NCBI RefSeq assembly: GCF_029774155.1
Contig: NZ_CP103833.1
Location: forward strand, 372,001-436,000
Direction: 5' to 3'
DNA: 64,000 bases
Origin: Actinobacillus arthritidis
Lineage (GTDB): Bacteria; Pseudomonadota; Gammaproteobacteria; Enterobacterales; Pasteurellaceae
A model generated the notes under the pieces. That model was not told the DNA's origin, made no database searches, and saw only the letters and a program-made list of their open reading frames with translations. Of this stretch, positions 50,719 to 60,537 are shown piece by piece; position 1 is the stretch's first letter; the number at the start of each line of letters is the position of its first letter. Made by a program: the position numbers and the translations under genes.

Positions 50719-51465
50719 ATGGAACTTAGCGATCAGGAAATGTTGCGCTATAACCGTCAAATTATTTTAAAAAGTGTTGATTTTGACGGACAAGAAAAGT
50801 TAAAAGCAAGTCGCGTATTGATTGTCGGGCTGGGCGGTTTGGGTTGTAGTGCGGCACAATATCTTGCTTCCGCTGGTGTTGGACATTTGATCTTGGTGGA
50901 TTTTGATGAAGTATCATTATCCAATTTACAGCGCCAAATTTTGCATACGGATGCCAATATCGGACAACCGAAAGTAGAGTCGGCAAAAGCGCGTTTAAGC
51001 CAAATCAATCCGCATATTCAGCTTGAAGCGATTAATAAACAATGTAGCGATGCCGAATTTGCCGAGTTGATTGAGCGAGTGGATTTAGTGTTGGATTGCA
51101 CCGATAACGTGACGGTACGTAATCAGTTAAATTTGCAATGTTTTGCGCAAAAACGACCGCTTGTTTCCGGCTCAGCGATTCGTTTTGAAGGACAAATTTC
51201 AATCTTTACCTATGCGGAAAATGAGCCTTGTTATAACTGTTTGAGTCAATTATTCGGTGACGGCACTTTAAGTTGTGTGGAAGCTGGTGTGATTGCACCA
51301 ATCGTTGGTGTGGTGGGGAGCTTACAAGCGTTGGAAGCAATTAAATTATTGCTGAATATCGGTAAAAGTTTATCCGGAAAATTATTGATGGTTGACGGAT
51401 TACATTTTTCAGTAAGAGAAATGACCTTGCCAAAACTTAAAGATTGTGAAATTTGTTGTCAATAA
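50719..51465 (+). CDS. moeB: Molybdopterin-synthase adenylyltransferase MoeB
   Basis: Adenylates the C-terminus of MoaD with ATP. 248 residues. It has MELSDQEMLRYNRQIIL, VLIVGLGGLGCSAAQYLASAGVG (nucleotide-binding Rossmann motif), LQRQILH, DLVLDCTDNVTVRNQLN and Cys pairs for zinc (CYNC and CEICC). The ATG at 50719 matches the family N-terminus; a GTG two codons earlier is in frame. The moeA-moeB pair is as in E. coli. Confidence 0.95.
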   Translation: MELSDQEMLRYNRQIILKSVDFDGQEKLKASRVLIVGLGGLGCSAAQYLASAGVGHLILVDFDEVSLSNLQRQILHTDANIGQPKVESAKARLSQINPHIQLEAINKQCSDAEFAELIERVDLVLDCTDNVTVRNQLNLQCFAQKRPLVSGSAIRFEGQISIFTYAENEPCYNCLSQLFGDGTLSCVEAGVIAPIVGVVGSLQALEAIKLLLNIGKSLSGKLLMVDGLHFSVREMTLPKLKDCEICCQ

Positions 51466-51558
51466 ATTGCTAACATTCAAGATGTGCAAAGAATTGACAA
51501 GTTAGGTTATAGTGTTTGACGCTAAAACGGTTTAGCGATACCATGGCTCCCGTTTTGT

Positions 51559-51634
51559 TCCTCCTTAGTTCAGTCGGTAGAACGGTGGACTGTTAATCCA
51601 TATGTCGCAGGTTCGAGTCCCGCAGGAGGAGCCA
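51559..51634 (+). tRNA. tRNA-Asn (GTT)
   Basis: 76-base tRNA with acceptor stem TCCTCCT/AGGAGGA, encoded GCCA end, D-arm with TTCAGTCGGTAGAA, anticodon loop CTGTTAA with GTT, and T-arm with GGTTCGAGTCC. It closely follows the E. coli tRNA-Asn sequence. Confidence 0.98.
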
Positions 51635-51729
51635 ACTAATTTCCTTTAGTTTTGCTTTTGTTCTTGTTTTATTTGTCTCCTTTTATAAAACAGTGATTCA
51701 TACCTCCAGAATTAGAACAAAAGAATTTG

Positions 51730-51762
51730 CCCCGTAGGTTTTCTATGGGGTTTCTTTTTTTC
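51730..51762 (+). terminator. Terminator after tRNA-Asn
   Basis: CCCCGTAG and CTATGGGG pair with a G-T or mismatch in the middle and a 5-base loop, followed by TTTCTTTTTTTC. The rest of the gap to rlmD holds no gene. Confidence 0.8.
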
Positions 51763-51864
51763 TAGCTCTTGTCCAAATATTTTCAAGTCTTCAATATTTC
51801 CACCACAGAATTCCTCAACTATAAAACCGATCGATTTTGAGTTTATTCTGTGGCGAAGAGTCAA

Positions 51865-53192
51865 TTATTTGGTAAATAACGAAATCGATTCCAAATGTCC
51901 GGTATGTGGAAACATATCGATCATGGCCGCTTTTTGCAGTTTATAGCCGGCTTGAATCAGTTTCTCCGCATCTCGTACTAAGGTGGCGGGGTTGCAGGAA
52001 ACATAAACGATCGTTTTGGGATTCAATGTAGCTAAGTGATCCAAGCAAAAAAATGCACCGTTACGCGCTGGATCTAATAATACTTTGTTGAATGGCTCAT
52101 TTGCCCACGTTTTATCGGCAAAAGGTTCATCTAGGTTGGTTTGGTAAAATGCTACGTTTTTTAGACCGCTTGTAGCTTGATTCTGCTTGGCCTGTTCAAC
52201 CATCGGTTGCACGCCTTCCACGCCGACGACAAAGCCGGCTTGTTTGGCGATGGGTAAGGTAAAATTGCCCATACCGCAGAATAAATCCAATACGCGATCT
52301 TGTGCGGAAAGATTGAGCCATTCCAATGCTTTATCCACCATTTTTTCATTTAAGTTACCATTCACTTGAATGAAATCACGAATCGAAAAGCCTAGTTTAA
52401 CACCATGAATTTGATAGTACGGTGCTTCGCCACATAAGTGAACAATGTCATTTTCAGCGGTCATCACAAACAGCGAAAGTGAATATTGTTCGGCAAATTG
52501 TTGCAAATTTTGGCTATCTTGCGAGTGTAATTGCCCTACGTTACGCACCAGCATCGCAATGGTATTATCCGCTTGAACCAGTTCAATATGCCCAAGTGCC
52601 TTTTTGTTCTGCCAAGTGTTAAATAGGCTTTGCAACGGTTTGATAAGCTGAGAAAGTGGCTCGACCAAAACTTCACACTGCTCAAGCAGTATGATTTGAT
52701 TTGAATTTTGCATTCTAAAACCAATCGCTAACTGATTAGTTTGTGAGGCAATGCTGAGTTTTGCGCGCGGCGATAGCCTTTATCATTACCGACAATCATC
52801 GGTTGAAAATCAATTGGCTGTGATTGCAATTTTTGTAAGCGTTGGAAAAGTGCTCGCTGTTTTGCTTCACGCTGTAAATTCAGCGGAATATGTTGCATTT
52901 GGCGTACGCCACACTTACCGTAGAGCTCGCAACTCGGCTGTTGGCGTTCGGTGGATGGCTTTAAAATTTTAACCGCTTTCGCTCGCCCGTATTGGCGTTT
53001 TTCTTCCAATATACGGATTTCAACTTGTTCGTTAGGTAAGGCATTTTCGATAAACCACGTTTTACCGGCGATTTTCGCCACGCCTAAGCCTTGGTAATCA
53101 AGCGATTGAATAGTAACCGGCGGACAAGCGGTCGTTTTTGCTGATTTTTTTGCGTGCTGTTTTGCGGCTTTTTCAGAGTAGAACAGTGCCAT
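51865..53192 (-). CDS. rlmD: 23S rRNA (uracil1939-C5)-methyltransferase, frameshifted
   Basis: RumA-type RNA methyltransferase of about 440 residues. It has a TRAM domain (residues ~25-80) and cluster-region cysteines Cys88 and Cys94. The methyltransferase core has NEKMVDKALEWL, VLDLFCGMGNFTLPIA, LLDPARNGA and the catalytic VYVSCNPATL. Two oddities. One C is missing near 52768, in the GC-rich codons of GYRRRAKLS, which splits the gene. And the Fe-S motif, normally CGGC, reads CGVR (Arg97), losing a ligand. The N-terminal tail contains a read-through uptake signal. Confidence 0.92.
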
Positions 53193-53250
53193 TTTTAGTG
53201 TAAAATCAAATTCGTAAAGTTAGTTATTATATATGAAAAAGGGGGGAAAG

Positions 53251-54576
53251 ATGATTTCGAATGTTTGGACCGAACGTTTTTTGGCGGATAAAAAACGTGA
53301 ACAAGACCACCGTTCACCATTTCAGCGAGATCGCGCAAGAATTTTGCATTCCGAAGCCTTTCGTTGCCTGCAAGCTAAAACGCAGATTCACGCAGTCGGT
53401 GAAGATGATTTCTATCGTACACGTTTGACCCACTCGCTTGAGGTGGCTCAGATCGGCAGTAGTATTCGTGCCAAATTATTGCAAGATAAACAAGCCTTTC
53501 AAGCGGTCGTTTCTGATCAAAAATTTGCAAATTTAGCCGAAAATCTGACTGCTCTATTACCGTCTCGTAGTTTGATTGAATCACTTTGTTTTGCTCACGA
53601 CATCGGACATCCTCCATTCGGACATGGCGGCGAGATGGCACTCAATTATAAAATGCGTACGCATGGCGGTTTTGAAGGTAACGCCCAGTCATTTAGGATT
53701 GTGACCCAACTTGAACCTTATACACCGCAACACGGTATGAACCTCACGCGTAGAACCTTGTTAGGCATTATTAAATATCCGGCACTGCTTGAAGAAACCG
53801 AACCGCAAGCACGCCCGCAATTTGCTGAGTCACCTTATATCAACCTGCACCAATTTAAAACCTGTAAAGGCATATTTAGCGATGATCAAACCTTTTTCGA
53901 TTGGGTATTAGCACCGTTAAGCGAGCAAGATCGTAAGTTACTACGTACGATAAGTTTCAGTAAGGATCCGCTTGAACCGCATAAAACGCAATATAAATCG
54001 CTGGATTGCGGCATTATGGAACTTGCCGATGATATTGCATACGGCGTACACGATTTGGAAGATGCGATTGCCGGCGGTATGGTCACGCCACAATCATGGC
54101 AACAGGCAGAGCAACAATTAGCACAATGTTCTTCTAGTTGGATTCAAACGATTTTACCGACCCTTAGCCAGAAATTATTTTCACAACATCGTTATGAACG
54201 GAAAGATGTGATCGGAGCGTTAGTCAATTATTTTGTGACCAATGTCCAATGGCGTGAGCGACCGGGTTTTGATGAGCCATTATTACGTTTTAATGCTTAT
54301 TTACCGGATGATGTGAAATGTGTGCTGGAAATTTTAAAACGCTTTGTATATCAATATGTGATTTGTGATGTGAAGACGCAAAGAGTGGAATACAAAGGTC
54401 AGCGAATTTTAATGGCATTATTCGATATGTTAAGTACTGATCCGGAGCGTTTATTACCACAAAATGTTGCTTTACGTTGGCAACAGGCTGAAGTGGCAAA
54501 ACGCCCTCGGGTGATTTGCGATTATCTAGCTAGTATGTCGGATGGACAAGCCTTTAAACTTTATCAAAGTTTATAA
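53251..54576 (+). CDS. dGTPase-like HD-domain triphosphohydrolase
   Basis: 441-residue HD-superfamily protein of the dNTP triphosphohydrolase (dgt, type 2) group. It has RSPFQRDRARILHSEAFRCLQ, RTRLTHSLEVAQIGSSI, the metal-binding CFAHDIGHPPFGHGGE (His116-Asp117) and MELADDIAYGVHDLED. The start at 53251 follows a strong GGGGGAAAG; the ATG six codons upstream is rejected. Such enzymes trim dNTP pools, and relatives deplete dNTPs during phage infection; a defence role here is not shown. It is divergent from rlmD. Confidence 0.9.
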   Translation: MISNVWTERFLADKKREQDHRSPFQRDRARILHSEAFRCLQAKTQIHAVGEDDFYRTRLTHSLEVAQIGSSIRAKLLQDKQAFQAVVSDQKFANLAENLTALLPSRSLIESLCFAHDIGHPPFGHGGEMALNYKMRTHGGFEGNAQSFRIVTQLEPYTPQHGMNLTRRTLLGIIKYPALLEETEPQARPQFAESPYINLHQFKTCKGIFSDDQTFFDWVLAPLSEQDRKLLRTISFSKDPLEPHKTQYKSLDCGIMELADDIAYGVHDLEDAIAGGMVTPQSWQQAEQQLAQCSSSWIQTILPTLSQKLFSQHRYERKDVIGALVNYFVTNVQWRERPGFDEPLLRFNAYLPDDVKCVLEILKRFVYQYVICDVKTQRVEYKGQRILMALFDMLSTDPERLLPQNVALRWQQAEVAKRPRVICDYLASMSDGQAFKLYQSL

Positions 54577-54622
54577 TCGCTTGCTTGTTTTACAGATAAA
54601 ATTTAGATTGTTTATTCATTAG

Positions 54623-54649
54623 CCGCTTTATTTATAAAGCGGTTTTTTT
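54623..54649 (+). terminator. Intrinsic terminator of the dNTPase gene
   Basis: CCGCTTTAT-TT-ATAAAGCGG, a 9-bp stem, followed by TTTTTTT. Confidence 0.93.
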
Positions 54650-54747
54650 CATAGAAAATTTGCAAATTTTCCGAATAATCCGACCGCTTAAAGTCTGAAA
54701 TTTGCTAGAATAGACGTTAATTTATAAGTAGGAGAAATAATTAAAAA

Positions 54748-57657
54748 ATGTTCGTAATAGGGCAACGCTGGATCAGCGAATCAGAAAATAATTTAGGTTT
54801 AGGGATTGTGACGGCAAGTGACAATCGTACTGTTACCATTCAATTCCCGGCGGCAGAGGAAGAGCGTATTTATGCACTTTCGGTTGCACCTTTAACACGT
54901 GTGCAATTTCAAAAAGGTGATCGCATTAATAGTGTGGAAGGTTGGCAGTTAGATGTCGAAGAGGTTGTTGAGAACCAAGGGGTTATAATCTATTTAGGTA
55001 AACGAACGGATTCCGGTGAAGAAACCGTATTACCTGAAATGCAGTTAGACCATAAAGTGAGCTTCAGCAAGCCACAAGACCGTTTATTTTCAGCACAGAT
55101 TGATCGTTCCGACCGTTTTGCCTTACGTTATCGGGCATTACAACATCAACAAGCACAATTTCAATCGCCGTTACGTGGAATGCGAGGCATTCGTGCGAGC
55201 TTAATTCCGCACCAATTACATATTGCTAAAGAAGTCGGACAGCGTGTTGCACCTCGTGTGTTATTAGCGGATGAAGTCGGTTTAGGTAAAACCATTGAAG
55301 CAGGGATGATTTTACAGCAACAGCTTTTCTCAGGTAGAGTTGAGCGTGTATTAGTGCTTGTGCCGGAAAGTTTGCAACATCAATGGCTAGTTGAAATGTT
55401 ACGCCGTTTCAACTTGAAATTCTCATTATTTGATGAAGAACGTTGTGCCGATTTTGATAAAGCGGATGAAGACGGTAATGATGTCAGCGAAAATCCGTTT
55501 GATAGCGAAGCGTTAGTGATCGCTTCAATCGACTGGTTAGAAAGTTCACCGAATCGAGCTAAACAAGTATTGGCAAGCAATTGGGATATGCTGATCGTGG
55601 ATGAAGCACATCACTTAGCATGGTCGGAAAACGAACCGAGTGTTGGTTATCAATTTGTTGAGCAGTTATCAAAACAAACTCCATCAGTATTGCTTCTCAC
55701 TGCAACGCCTGAGCAATTAGGACAAGAAAGCCATTTTGCCCGTTTAGCATTATTGGATTCAGATCGTTTCTATGATTACCACAGCTTTGTTGCCGAACAA
55801 AAAGATTACAAACCGGTAGCGGATGCGGTCGCGACTTTATTGAATGATAAACCGTTAAGTCATGACGAACAAAATAGCATTGCCGAATTACTGAGCGAGA
55901 AAGATACTGAACCGATGTTTAAGGTGATTAATAGCGAAAAATCGAAAGAAAATGACCGCTTGCAAGTGCGTCAAGAATTGATTCGTGAGCTGATTGACCG
56001 CCACGGTACTAGCCGAGTGTTATTCCGTAATACTCGTCAAGGTGTGAAAGGTTTCCCACATCGTGTTTATCATCAAATTACCTTGGAAATGCCGAGTCAA
56101 TATACCAATGCGTTAAAAGTGATGGGGATGATGGGCGGTGTAACCAAAGATGATCAGCTTTATCCGGAACGTTTATTCCAACGTATGAATCCGGCGGCAA
56201 AATGGGCGGATTTTGACCCTCGTATCGAATGGTTGATTACTTTCTTGAAAAATCATCGTGACGAGAAAATTTTAGTCATTTGTAAGCAAGCGGATACAGC
56301 GATTGCACTTGAGCAAATTTTACGTGAACGTGAAGCGATTCGTTCGGCGGTGTTCCACGAAAAAATGTCGATTGTAGAACGAGACAGAGCTTCCGCTTAT
56401 TTCGCACAAATGGAAGAGGGCGCTCAGGTCTTGATCAGTTCAAGTATCGGATCGGAAGGGCGTAACTTCCAGTTTGCCAGCAATTTAGTGTTGTTCAATT
56501 TACCGGATAATCCGGACTTATTGGAACAAAGTATCGGACGTTTAGACCGTATCGGTCAGAAAAATGATATTCAGATTCACGTACCGTGCTTTGAAAATTC
56601 AATGCAGATGATATTGGCGACTTGGTATCATCAAGGTCTAAATGCGTTTGAAGAAACTTGCCCGATGGGCACAGCATTATTCCGTGAATTCGGCGAAGAG
56701 TTGGAAATCTTCCTGAAGAACCCGCAAGCGGTCGGATTTGACGAATTTCTTGCAAAAACCTTTAAGCGCCAACAACAGTTGAAAGCGGAATTAGAGCAAG
56801 GTCGAGATCGTTTACTTGAGCTAAATTCAAATGGCGGTGAAGTGGCACAGGAACTCGCTGAAGCGATTGCGAAAGAAGACAATAACCCGCATTTAGTCAA
56901 TTTTGCTTTGAGTTTATTTGATGTTATCGGCTTAGAGCAGGAAGATTTAGGTGAGCAATCTATCGTGATTAGCCCGACCGGTCATATGCTTGTACCAGAT
57001 TTCCCGGGCATTGCGGAAGACGGTACGACAGTCACCTTTGATCGTCAGCTTGCCTTAATGCGAGAAGATGTTGAGTTTTTAACCTGGGATCACCCAATGA
57101 TTCGTAACGGTATTGATTTGATTACTTCCGGCGATATCGGTAAATCGGCAATTTCGTTACTGATTAATAAAAACTTACCGGCAGGTACTTTATTGCTTGA
57201 AGCAATTTATATGGTGGAAACACAAGCACCGAAAGGTTTGAATCTGACTCGTTTCTTACCGCCAACACCGGTACGTATCCTATTAGATAATAAAGGTAAC
57301 GATATGGCGGCTCAGGTGTCGTTTGCAGGGCTTGAGAAGCAGTTAAAACCGGTGAATAAACAAATGGCAAATAAAATTGCGAAAATGGCACAAGCGGATA
57401 TTAAAAAATTAATTAGTATCAGCGAGCAAAAAATCGCAGTCAAATTACCGGAATTGATTGAAAAAGCCAGCCAAGAAGCGGATAGTATCTTAAGTGCGGA
57501 ATTACAGCGTTTAACCTCGTTACAAGCAGTAAATAAAAACATTCGTGCCGATGAAATTGAAGCATTGGAACAACAGCGTGTCGAATCGCTGAATCAAATT
57601 GCATTAGCGAATTGGCGTTTAGATAGCTTACGTGTCATTGTAAGTAATAAAGAATAG
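54748..57657 (+). CDS. rapA: RNA polymerase-associated ATPase RapA
   Basis: 969-residue Swi2/Snf2-family protein that binds RNA polymerase and promotes recycling. It starts [19 protein letters not shown] with Tudor-like N-terminal domains. Helicase motifs follow: [18 protein letters not shown] (Lys181), DEAH (285-288), [11 protein letters not shown], then [14 protein letters not shown] and [11 protein letters not shown] in the second lobe. E. coli RapA has 968 residues. rluA follows, as in E. coli. Confidence 0.97.
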   Translation: MFVIGQRWISESENNLGLGIVTASDNRTVTIQFPAAEEERIYALSVAPLTRVQFQKGDRINSVEGWQLDVEEVVENQGVIIYLGKRTDSGEETVLPEMQLDHKVSFSKPQDRLFSAQIDRSDRFALRYRALQHQQAQFQSPLRGMRGIRASLIPHQLHIAKEVGQRVAPRVLLADEVGLGKTIEAGMILQQQLFSGRVERVLVLVPESLQHQWLVEMLRRFNLKFSLFDEERCADFDKADEDGNDVSENPFDSEALVIASIDWLESSPNRAKQVLASNWDMLIVDEAHHLAWSENEPSVGYQFVEQLSKQTPSVLLLTATPEQLGQESHFARLALLDSDRFYDYHSFVAEQKDYKPVADAVATLLNDKPLSHDEQNSIAELLSEKDTEPMFKVINSEKSKENDRLQVRQELIRELIDRHGTSRVLFRNTRQGVKGFPHRVYHQITLEMPSQYTNALKVMGMMGGVTKDDQLYPERLFQRMNPAAKWADFDPRIEWLITFLKNHRDEKILVICKQADTAIALEQILREREAIRSAVFHEKMSIVERDRASAYFAQMEEGAQVLISSSIGSEGRNFQFASNLVLFNLPDNPDLLEQSIGRLDRIGQKNDIQIHVPCFENSMQMILATWYHQGLNAFEETCPMGTALFREFGEELEIFLKNPQAVGFDEFLAKTFKRQQQLKAELEQGRDRLLELNSNGGEVAQELAEAIAKEDNNPHLVNFALSLFDVIGLEQEDLGEQSIVISPTGHMLVPDFPGIAEDGTTVTFDRQLALMREDVEFLTWDHPMIRNGIDLITSGDIGKSAISLLINKNLPAGTLLLEAIYMVETQAPKGLNLTRFLPPTPVRILLDNKGNDMAAQVSFAGLEKQLKPVNKQMANKIAKMAQADIKKLISISEQKIAVKLPELIEKASQEADSILSAELQRLTSLQAVNKNIRADEIEALEQQRVESLNQIALANWRLDSLRVIVSNKE

Positions 57658-57666
57658 GGTATTTAT

Positions 57667-57760
57667 CACGGAATAGACCGAAACCACGACAAGCGGGAAT
57701 TTGCAGAAAAAAGCTCAAAATTCACCGCTTGTTTCTTGTATTCGTCCATTCCGTGTTTTT
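57667..57760 (+). terminator. Nested stem-loop between rapA and rluA
   Basis: Outer arms CACGGAAT/ATTCCGTG enclose inner uptake-signal arms ACAAGCGG/CCGCTTGT, and the outer arm is followed by TTTTTTAT. The outer arm belongs to a short repeat family also seen near 59560 and 60485. Confidence 0.7.
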
Positions 57761-57773
57761 TATGGTAAGAAAC

Positions 57774-58442
57774 ATGGCATTAATTGAATATCATCCCCCA
57801 CTTGAACCGTTTTTAACGGAAGTTTATCGTGATAATCATATTTTAGTGATTAATAAACCGAGTGGGTTGCTTTCCGTACCGGGCAATCGTCCGGAATATT
57901 ATGATAGTGCAATGACGCGTGTGCGGCAGAAATACGGCTTTACCGAACCAGCACACCGTTTGGATATGGCAACCAGCGGCATTCTGTTGTTTGCACTCAG
58001 CAAAGCGGCAGAAAAAGAGTTGAAGCGTCAGTTTCGTGACAGAGAACCGAAAAAGCACTATATCGCTTTATTATGGGGAAAATTAGGCGAGAAGGTCGGC
58101 GATACCGGCGAAATGAATTTTCCACTGATTTGTGATTGGGAAAATCGCCCTCGTCAGAAAATTTGTTACGAACGAGGCAAAAAGGCGGTTACGCATTACG
58201 AAGTATTGGCACATTTGCCGAATAATACCACTCGAGTGAAGCTTACCCCGATTACCGGCCGTTCACATCAGCTAAGAGTGCATTCGCTTGCGTTAGGACA
58301 TCCGATTCTCGGTGATAAATTTTATGCTAATCCATTAGCTAAAAGTTTAGCACCTAGATTGTGTTTACATGCAGAAAGTCTAACGATTACGCATCCGATT
58401 ACAGGAGAAGTTATGACATTTATCGCTCATCCGGAATTTTAA
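57774..58442 (+). CDS. rluA: Dual-specificity 23S rRNA/tRNA pseudouridine synthase RluA
   Basis: Isomerises U746 of 23S rRNA and U32 of some tRNAs. 222 residues. It has VINKPSGLLSVPGNRPE, catalytic Asp64 in HRLDMATSGILLFAL, REPKKHYIALLWG, LICDWENRPRQKICYE and LTPITGRSHQLRVHSLALGHPILGD. The start at 57774 (MALIEYHPP) matches E. coli best. ATG codons further upstream lie inside the terminator stem. Confidence 0.95.
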   Translation: MALIEYHPPLEPFLTEVYRDNHILVINKPSGLLSVPGNRPEYYDSAMTRVRQKYGFTEPAHRLDMATSGILLFALSKAAEKELKRQFRDREPKKHYIALLWGKLGEKVGDTGEMNFPLICDWENRPRQKICYERGKKAVTHYEVLAHLPNNTTRVKLTPITGRSHQLRVHSLALGHPILGDKFYANPLAKSLAPRLCLHAESLTITHPITGEVMTFIAHPEF

Positions 58443-58468
58443 GAATATTTAAATAATTATATTTTTCT

Positions 58469-58607
58469 TTACACATGTTGAATAATGATTTACAATGTTG
58501 GCGTTTTATAACAAATTACTTTGTTATAGAGCAAGTCATCATCCAAATGACTTAGAAAATTTTATTCATTCCTAATATTGGCTAGGTTAAAACCTAGCCT
58601 TTTTTAT
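58469..58607 (+). ncRNA. Candidate small RNA 1 with promoter and terminator
   Basis: A promoter TTTACA (58469-58474), 17-base spacer, TACAAT (58492-58497) predicts a start near 58504. The RNA would be about 104 bases. Its 5' hairpin is perfect (TATAACAAA-TTAC-TTTGTTATA, 58508-58529); a second hairpin AAGTCAT/ATGACTT (58534-58554) and an unpaired AT-rich stretch follow. The terminator GGCTAGGTT-AA-AACCTAGCC is followed by TTTTTT. A Fur-like 19-mer (12 of 19 matches, 58482-58500) overlaps the promoter. It shares a 27-base core (58545-58571) with the second module. No ORF is present. Confidence 0.65.
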
Positions 58608-58800
58608 ATATTGTTGTTGGCAATATAAATAAATTATTGATGTCCTACACTAAATTAAGAGATATTTAAATTTATATAACGATATGGTATTTTATATAAA
58701 ATAAAATTATGAAATATAAAGGGAACTTTCTAAAGAAATGGCTTGCAGTTTATTGTGATTAGCTTAGACTGATTACAGTTAATTCGGCAAGGTTATATCT

Positions 58801-58885
58801 ATTATTAAGATAAAGATTGTCAAATAACTAAGAAAATTTTATTCATTATATTTTGGGCTAGATAATTTATCTAGCCCGTTTTTTA
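58801..58885 (+). ncRNA. Candidate small RNA 2, related to candidate 1
   Basis: The segment 58822-58848 matches the core of candidate 1 at 25 of 27 bases (CAAATxACTxAGAAAATTTT then ATTCATT). It is followed in the same layout by a terminator of nearly the same stem: GGGCTAGATA-ATT-TATCTAGCCC, then GTTTTTT. The 5' end is not clear; TATTAT at 58801-58806 and TTATAT at 58794-58799 are possible -10 boxes without a convincing -35. The 5' boundary given is a guess. No ORF is present. Confidence 0.55.
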
Positions 58886-58945
58886 TACATAAATAAAAAT
58901 TTATTTTATAGATTATAAATAATGTTTAATTTTTATGTTCTTATT

Positions 58946-59494
58946 TTAAGCAATTAAACTTTTGTAGTAATGCCAATCAAAATATTGTCCCGGATCGATT
59001 TTTCTTTCGGGAGCAATATCACAATGACCTGTAATTCTTTGTGAAGTAATGTCGGGGTAAGCTTGCATCAATTCTTTAGTTAATTGTGCTAATGATTGAT
59101 ATTGTGCTTCGGTAAACGGTTGATTATTGTCGCCTTCCAATTCAATCCCTATCGAATATTCATTACATTTATCCCTTCCATTAAATTCAGAAAGTCCGGC
59201 ATGCCATGCCATATCGTTGAAATTTACGTATTGGGTAATTTTGCCCTCTCGATTAATTAAGCAATGTGCCGAAACACGTAACTCTTTGATTTCTTCAAAA
59301 TAAGGATGAGTGGTCGGATCTAACTTTCCTTGAAAAAAATCGTCGATAAAATTCCCACCGAATTGTTCTGGTGGCAAGCTGATATAGTGAATAACCAGTA
59401 ATGAAATATCATTTTCTTGAGGTCGCGGATTAAAATGTGGAGATGGAACTTGTCGTTGGTAAATTAATTTACCGTTTTGAATAGTAAGATTCAT
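58946..59494 (-). CDS. ampD: 1,6-anhydro-N-acetylmuramyl-L-alanine amidase AmpD
   Basis: Cytosolic zinc amidase that recycles anhydro-muropeptides; loss of it induces AmpC in other bacteria. 182 residues (E. coli 183). It has SLLVIHYISLPPEQFGG (His ligand), VSAHCLINREGKITQYV, WHAGLSEFNGRDKCNEYSIGIELEG and the ligands in ITGHCDIAPERKIDPG. Confidence 0.96.
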   Translation of the reverse strand: MNLTIQNGKLIYQRQVPSPHFNPRPQENDISLLVIHYISLPPEQFGGNFIDDFFQGKLDPTTHPYFEEIKELRVSAHCLINREGKITQYVNFNDMAWHAGLSEFNGRDKCNEYSIGIELEGDNNQPFTEAQYQSLAQLTKELMQAYPDITSQRITGHCDIAPERKIDPGQYFDWHYYKSLIA

Positions 59495-59610
59495 ATTATG
59501 CCTTATAAGATGCCAGATGATTTTCGCTGAAATTACGATGACATTTCTGTGTTTTCCGTGCTATTCCGTGTTAAAATCAACGAATTAACTTATTGAAAAA
59601 AGAGAAATTT

Positions 59611-60453
59611 ATGCTTAGTTATCGCCATAGCTTCCACGCAGGCAACCACGCCGATGTTGTGAAACATATTGTCCAACTTTTGATTTTACAATCATTAAAA
59701 CAGAAAGATAAGGGATTTCTTTATCTCGATACCCATTCCGGTGTCGGGCGTTATAGCTTATTGAGTGCGGAGTCGGAGAAAACCGGCGAATATTTGGAAG
59801 GTGTTGCTCGTTTATGGGAGCGTACGGATTTACCGGAAGAAGTAGCGCTATACATTAATGAACTGAAAAAAATTAATAAAGGCGATAAGCTACGTTATTA
59901 CGCAGGTTCTCCGTTGTTGGCGGTTAATCAGTTACGTCCACAAGACCGTGCAATTTTAACCGAGCTACACCCGAACGATTTTCCATTATTACGTCAAGAA
60001 TTTGCCAAGAAAGCGAATGTGGTGACTAAACGTGAAAACGGTTTTCAGCAATTAAAATCCGCATTACCGCCGAAAGAACGCCGTGGTTTTGTGTTAATCG
60101 ATCCGCCGTATGAATTAAAAGAAGATTACGAATTGGTGGTTAAGGCGATTGAAGAAGGTTATAAACGTTTTGCGACAGGTATTTATGCGATTTGGTATCC
60201 GGTCGTGTTGCGTCAGCATACTAAACGTATCGTGCGAGGCTTAGCTGACACAGGAATCCGTAAGATTTTACAAATTGAATTAGCGGTACGACCGGATTCA
60301 GATCAACGAGGTATGACCGCAAGCGGTATGATTGTGATTAATCCGCCTTGGCAATTAGAAAGCCAGATGAAAAAAGTGCTGTCGTATCTTGCCGAAGTAT
60401 TGGTTCCGGAAGGAACGGCATCTTGGACAGTAAGTTGGATTACGCCGGAATAG
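59611..60453 (+). CDS. rlmJ: 23S rRNA (adenine2030-N6)-methyltransferase RlmJ
   Basis: 280 residues, starting MLSYRHSFHAGNHADVVKH at 59611, six codons after a rejected ATG. It has LYLDTHSGVGRYSLLS (SAM site), the catalytic FVLIDPPYELKEDYE and GMIVINPPW. It matches E. coli RlmJ (YhiR). Confidence 0.96.
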   Translation: MLSYRHSFHAGNHADVVKHIVQLLILQSLKQKDKGFLYLDTHSGVGRYSLLSAESEKTGEYLEGVARLWERTDLPEEVALYINELKKINKGDKLRYYAGSPLLAVNQLRPQDRAILTELHPNDFPLLRQEFAKKANVVTKRENGFQQLKSALPPKERRGFVLIDPPYELKEDYELVVKAIEEGYKRFATGIYAIWYPVVLRQHTKRIVRGLADTGIRKILQIELAVRPDSDQRGMTASGMIVINPPWQLESQMKKVLSYLAEVLVPEGTASWTVSWITPE

Positions 60454-60462
60454 TTTGATTAG

Positions 60463-60524
60463 CCACAGATAACATTGATGAACGGAAGTTTCCGTGAAAT
60501 CCGTGTTATCTGTGGTTTTTTTAT
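60463..60524 (+). terminator. Intrinsic terminator of rlmJ with nested repeat hairpin
   Basis: CCACAGATAACA and TGTTATCTGTGG pair as a perfect 12-bp outer stem, enclosing ACGGAA-GT-TTCCGT. TTTTTTTAT follows. The inner hairpin is a member of the CGGAA/TTCCG repeat family. Confidence 0.88.
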
Positions 60525-60537
60525 ATAAGGAAACAAC

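Noticed and set aside
58508..58529. The perfect hairpin after rluA as the rluA terminator
   Set aside because: It is followed by AGAGCAAG rather than a T-tract and sits just downstream of a good promoter, so it fits the 5' end of a small RNA better.
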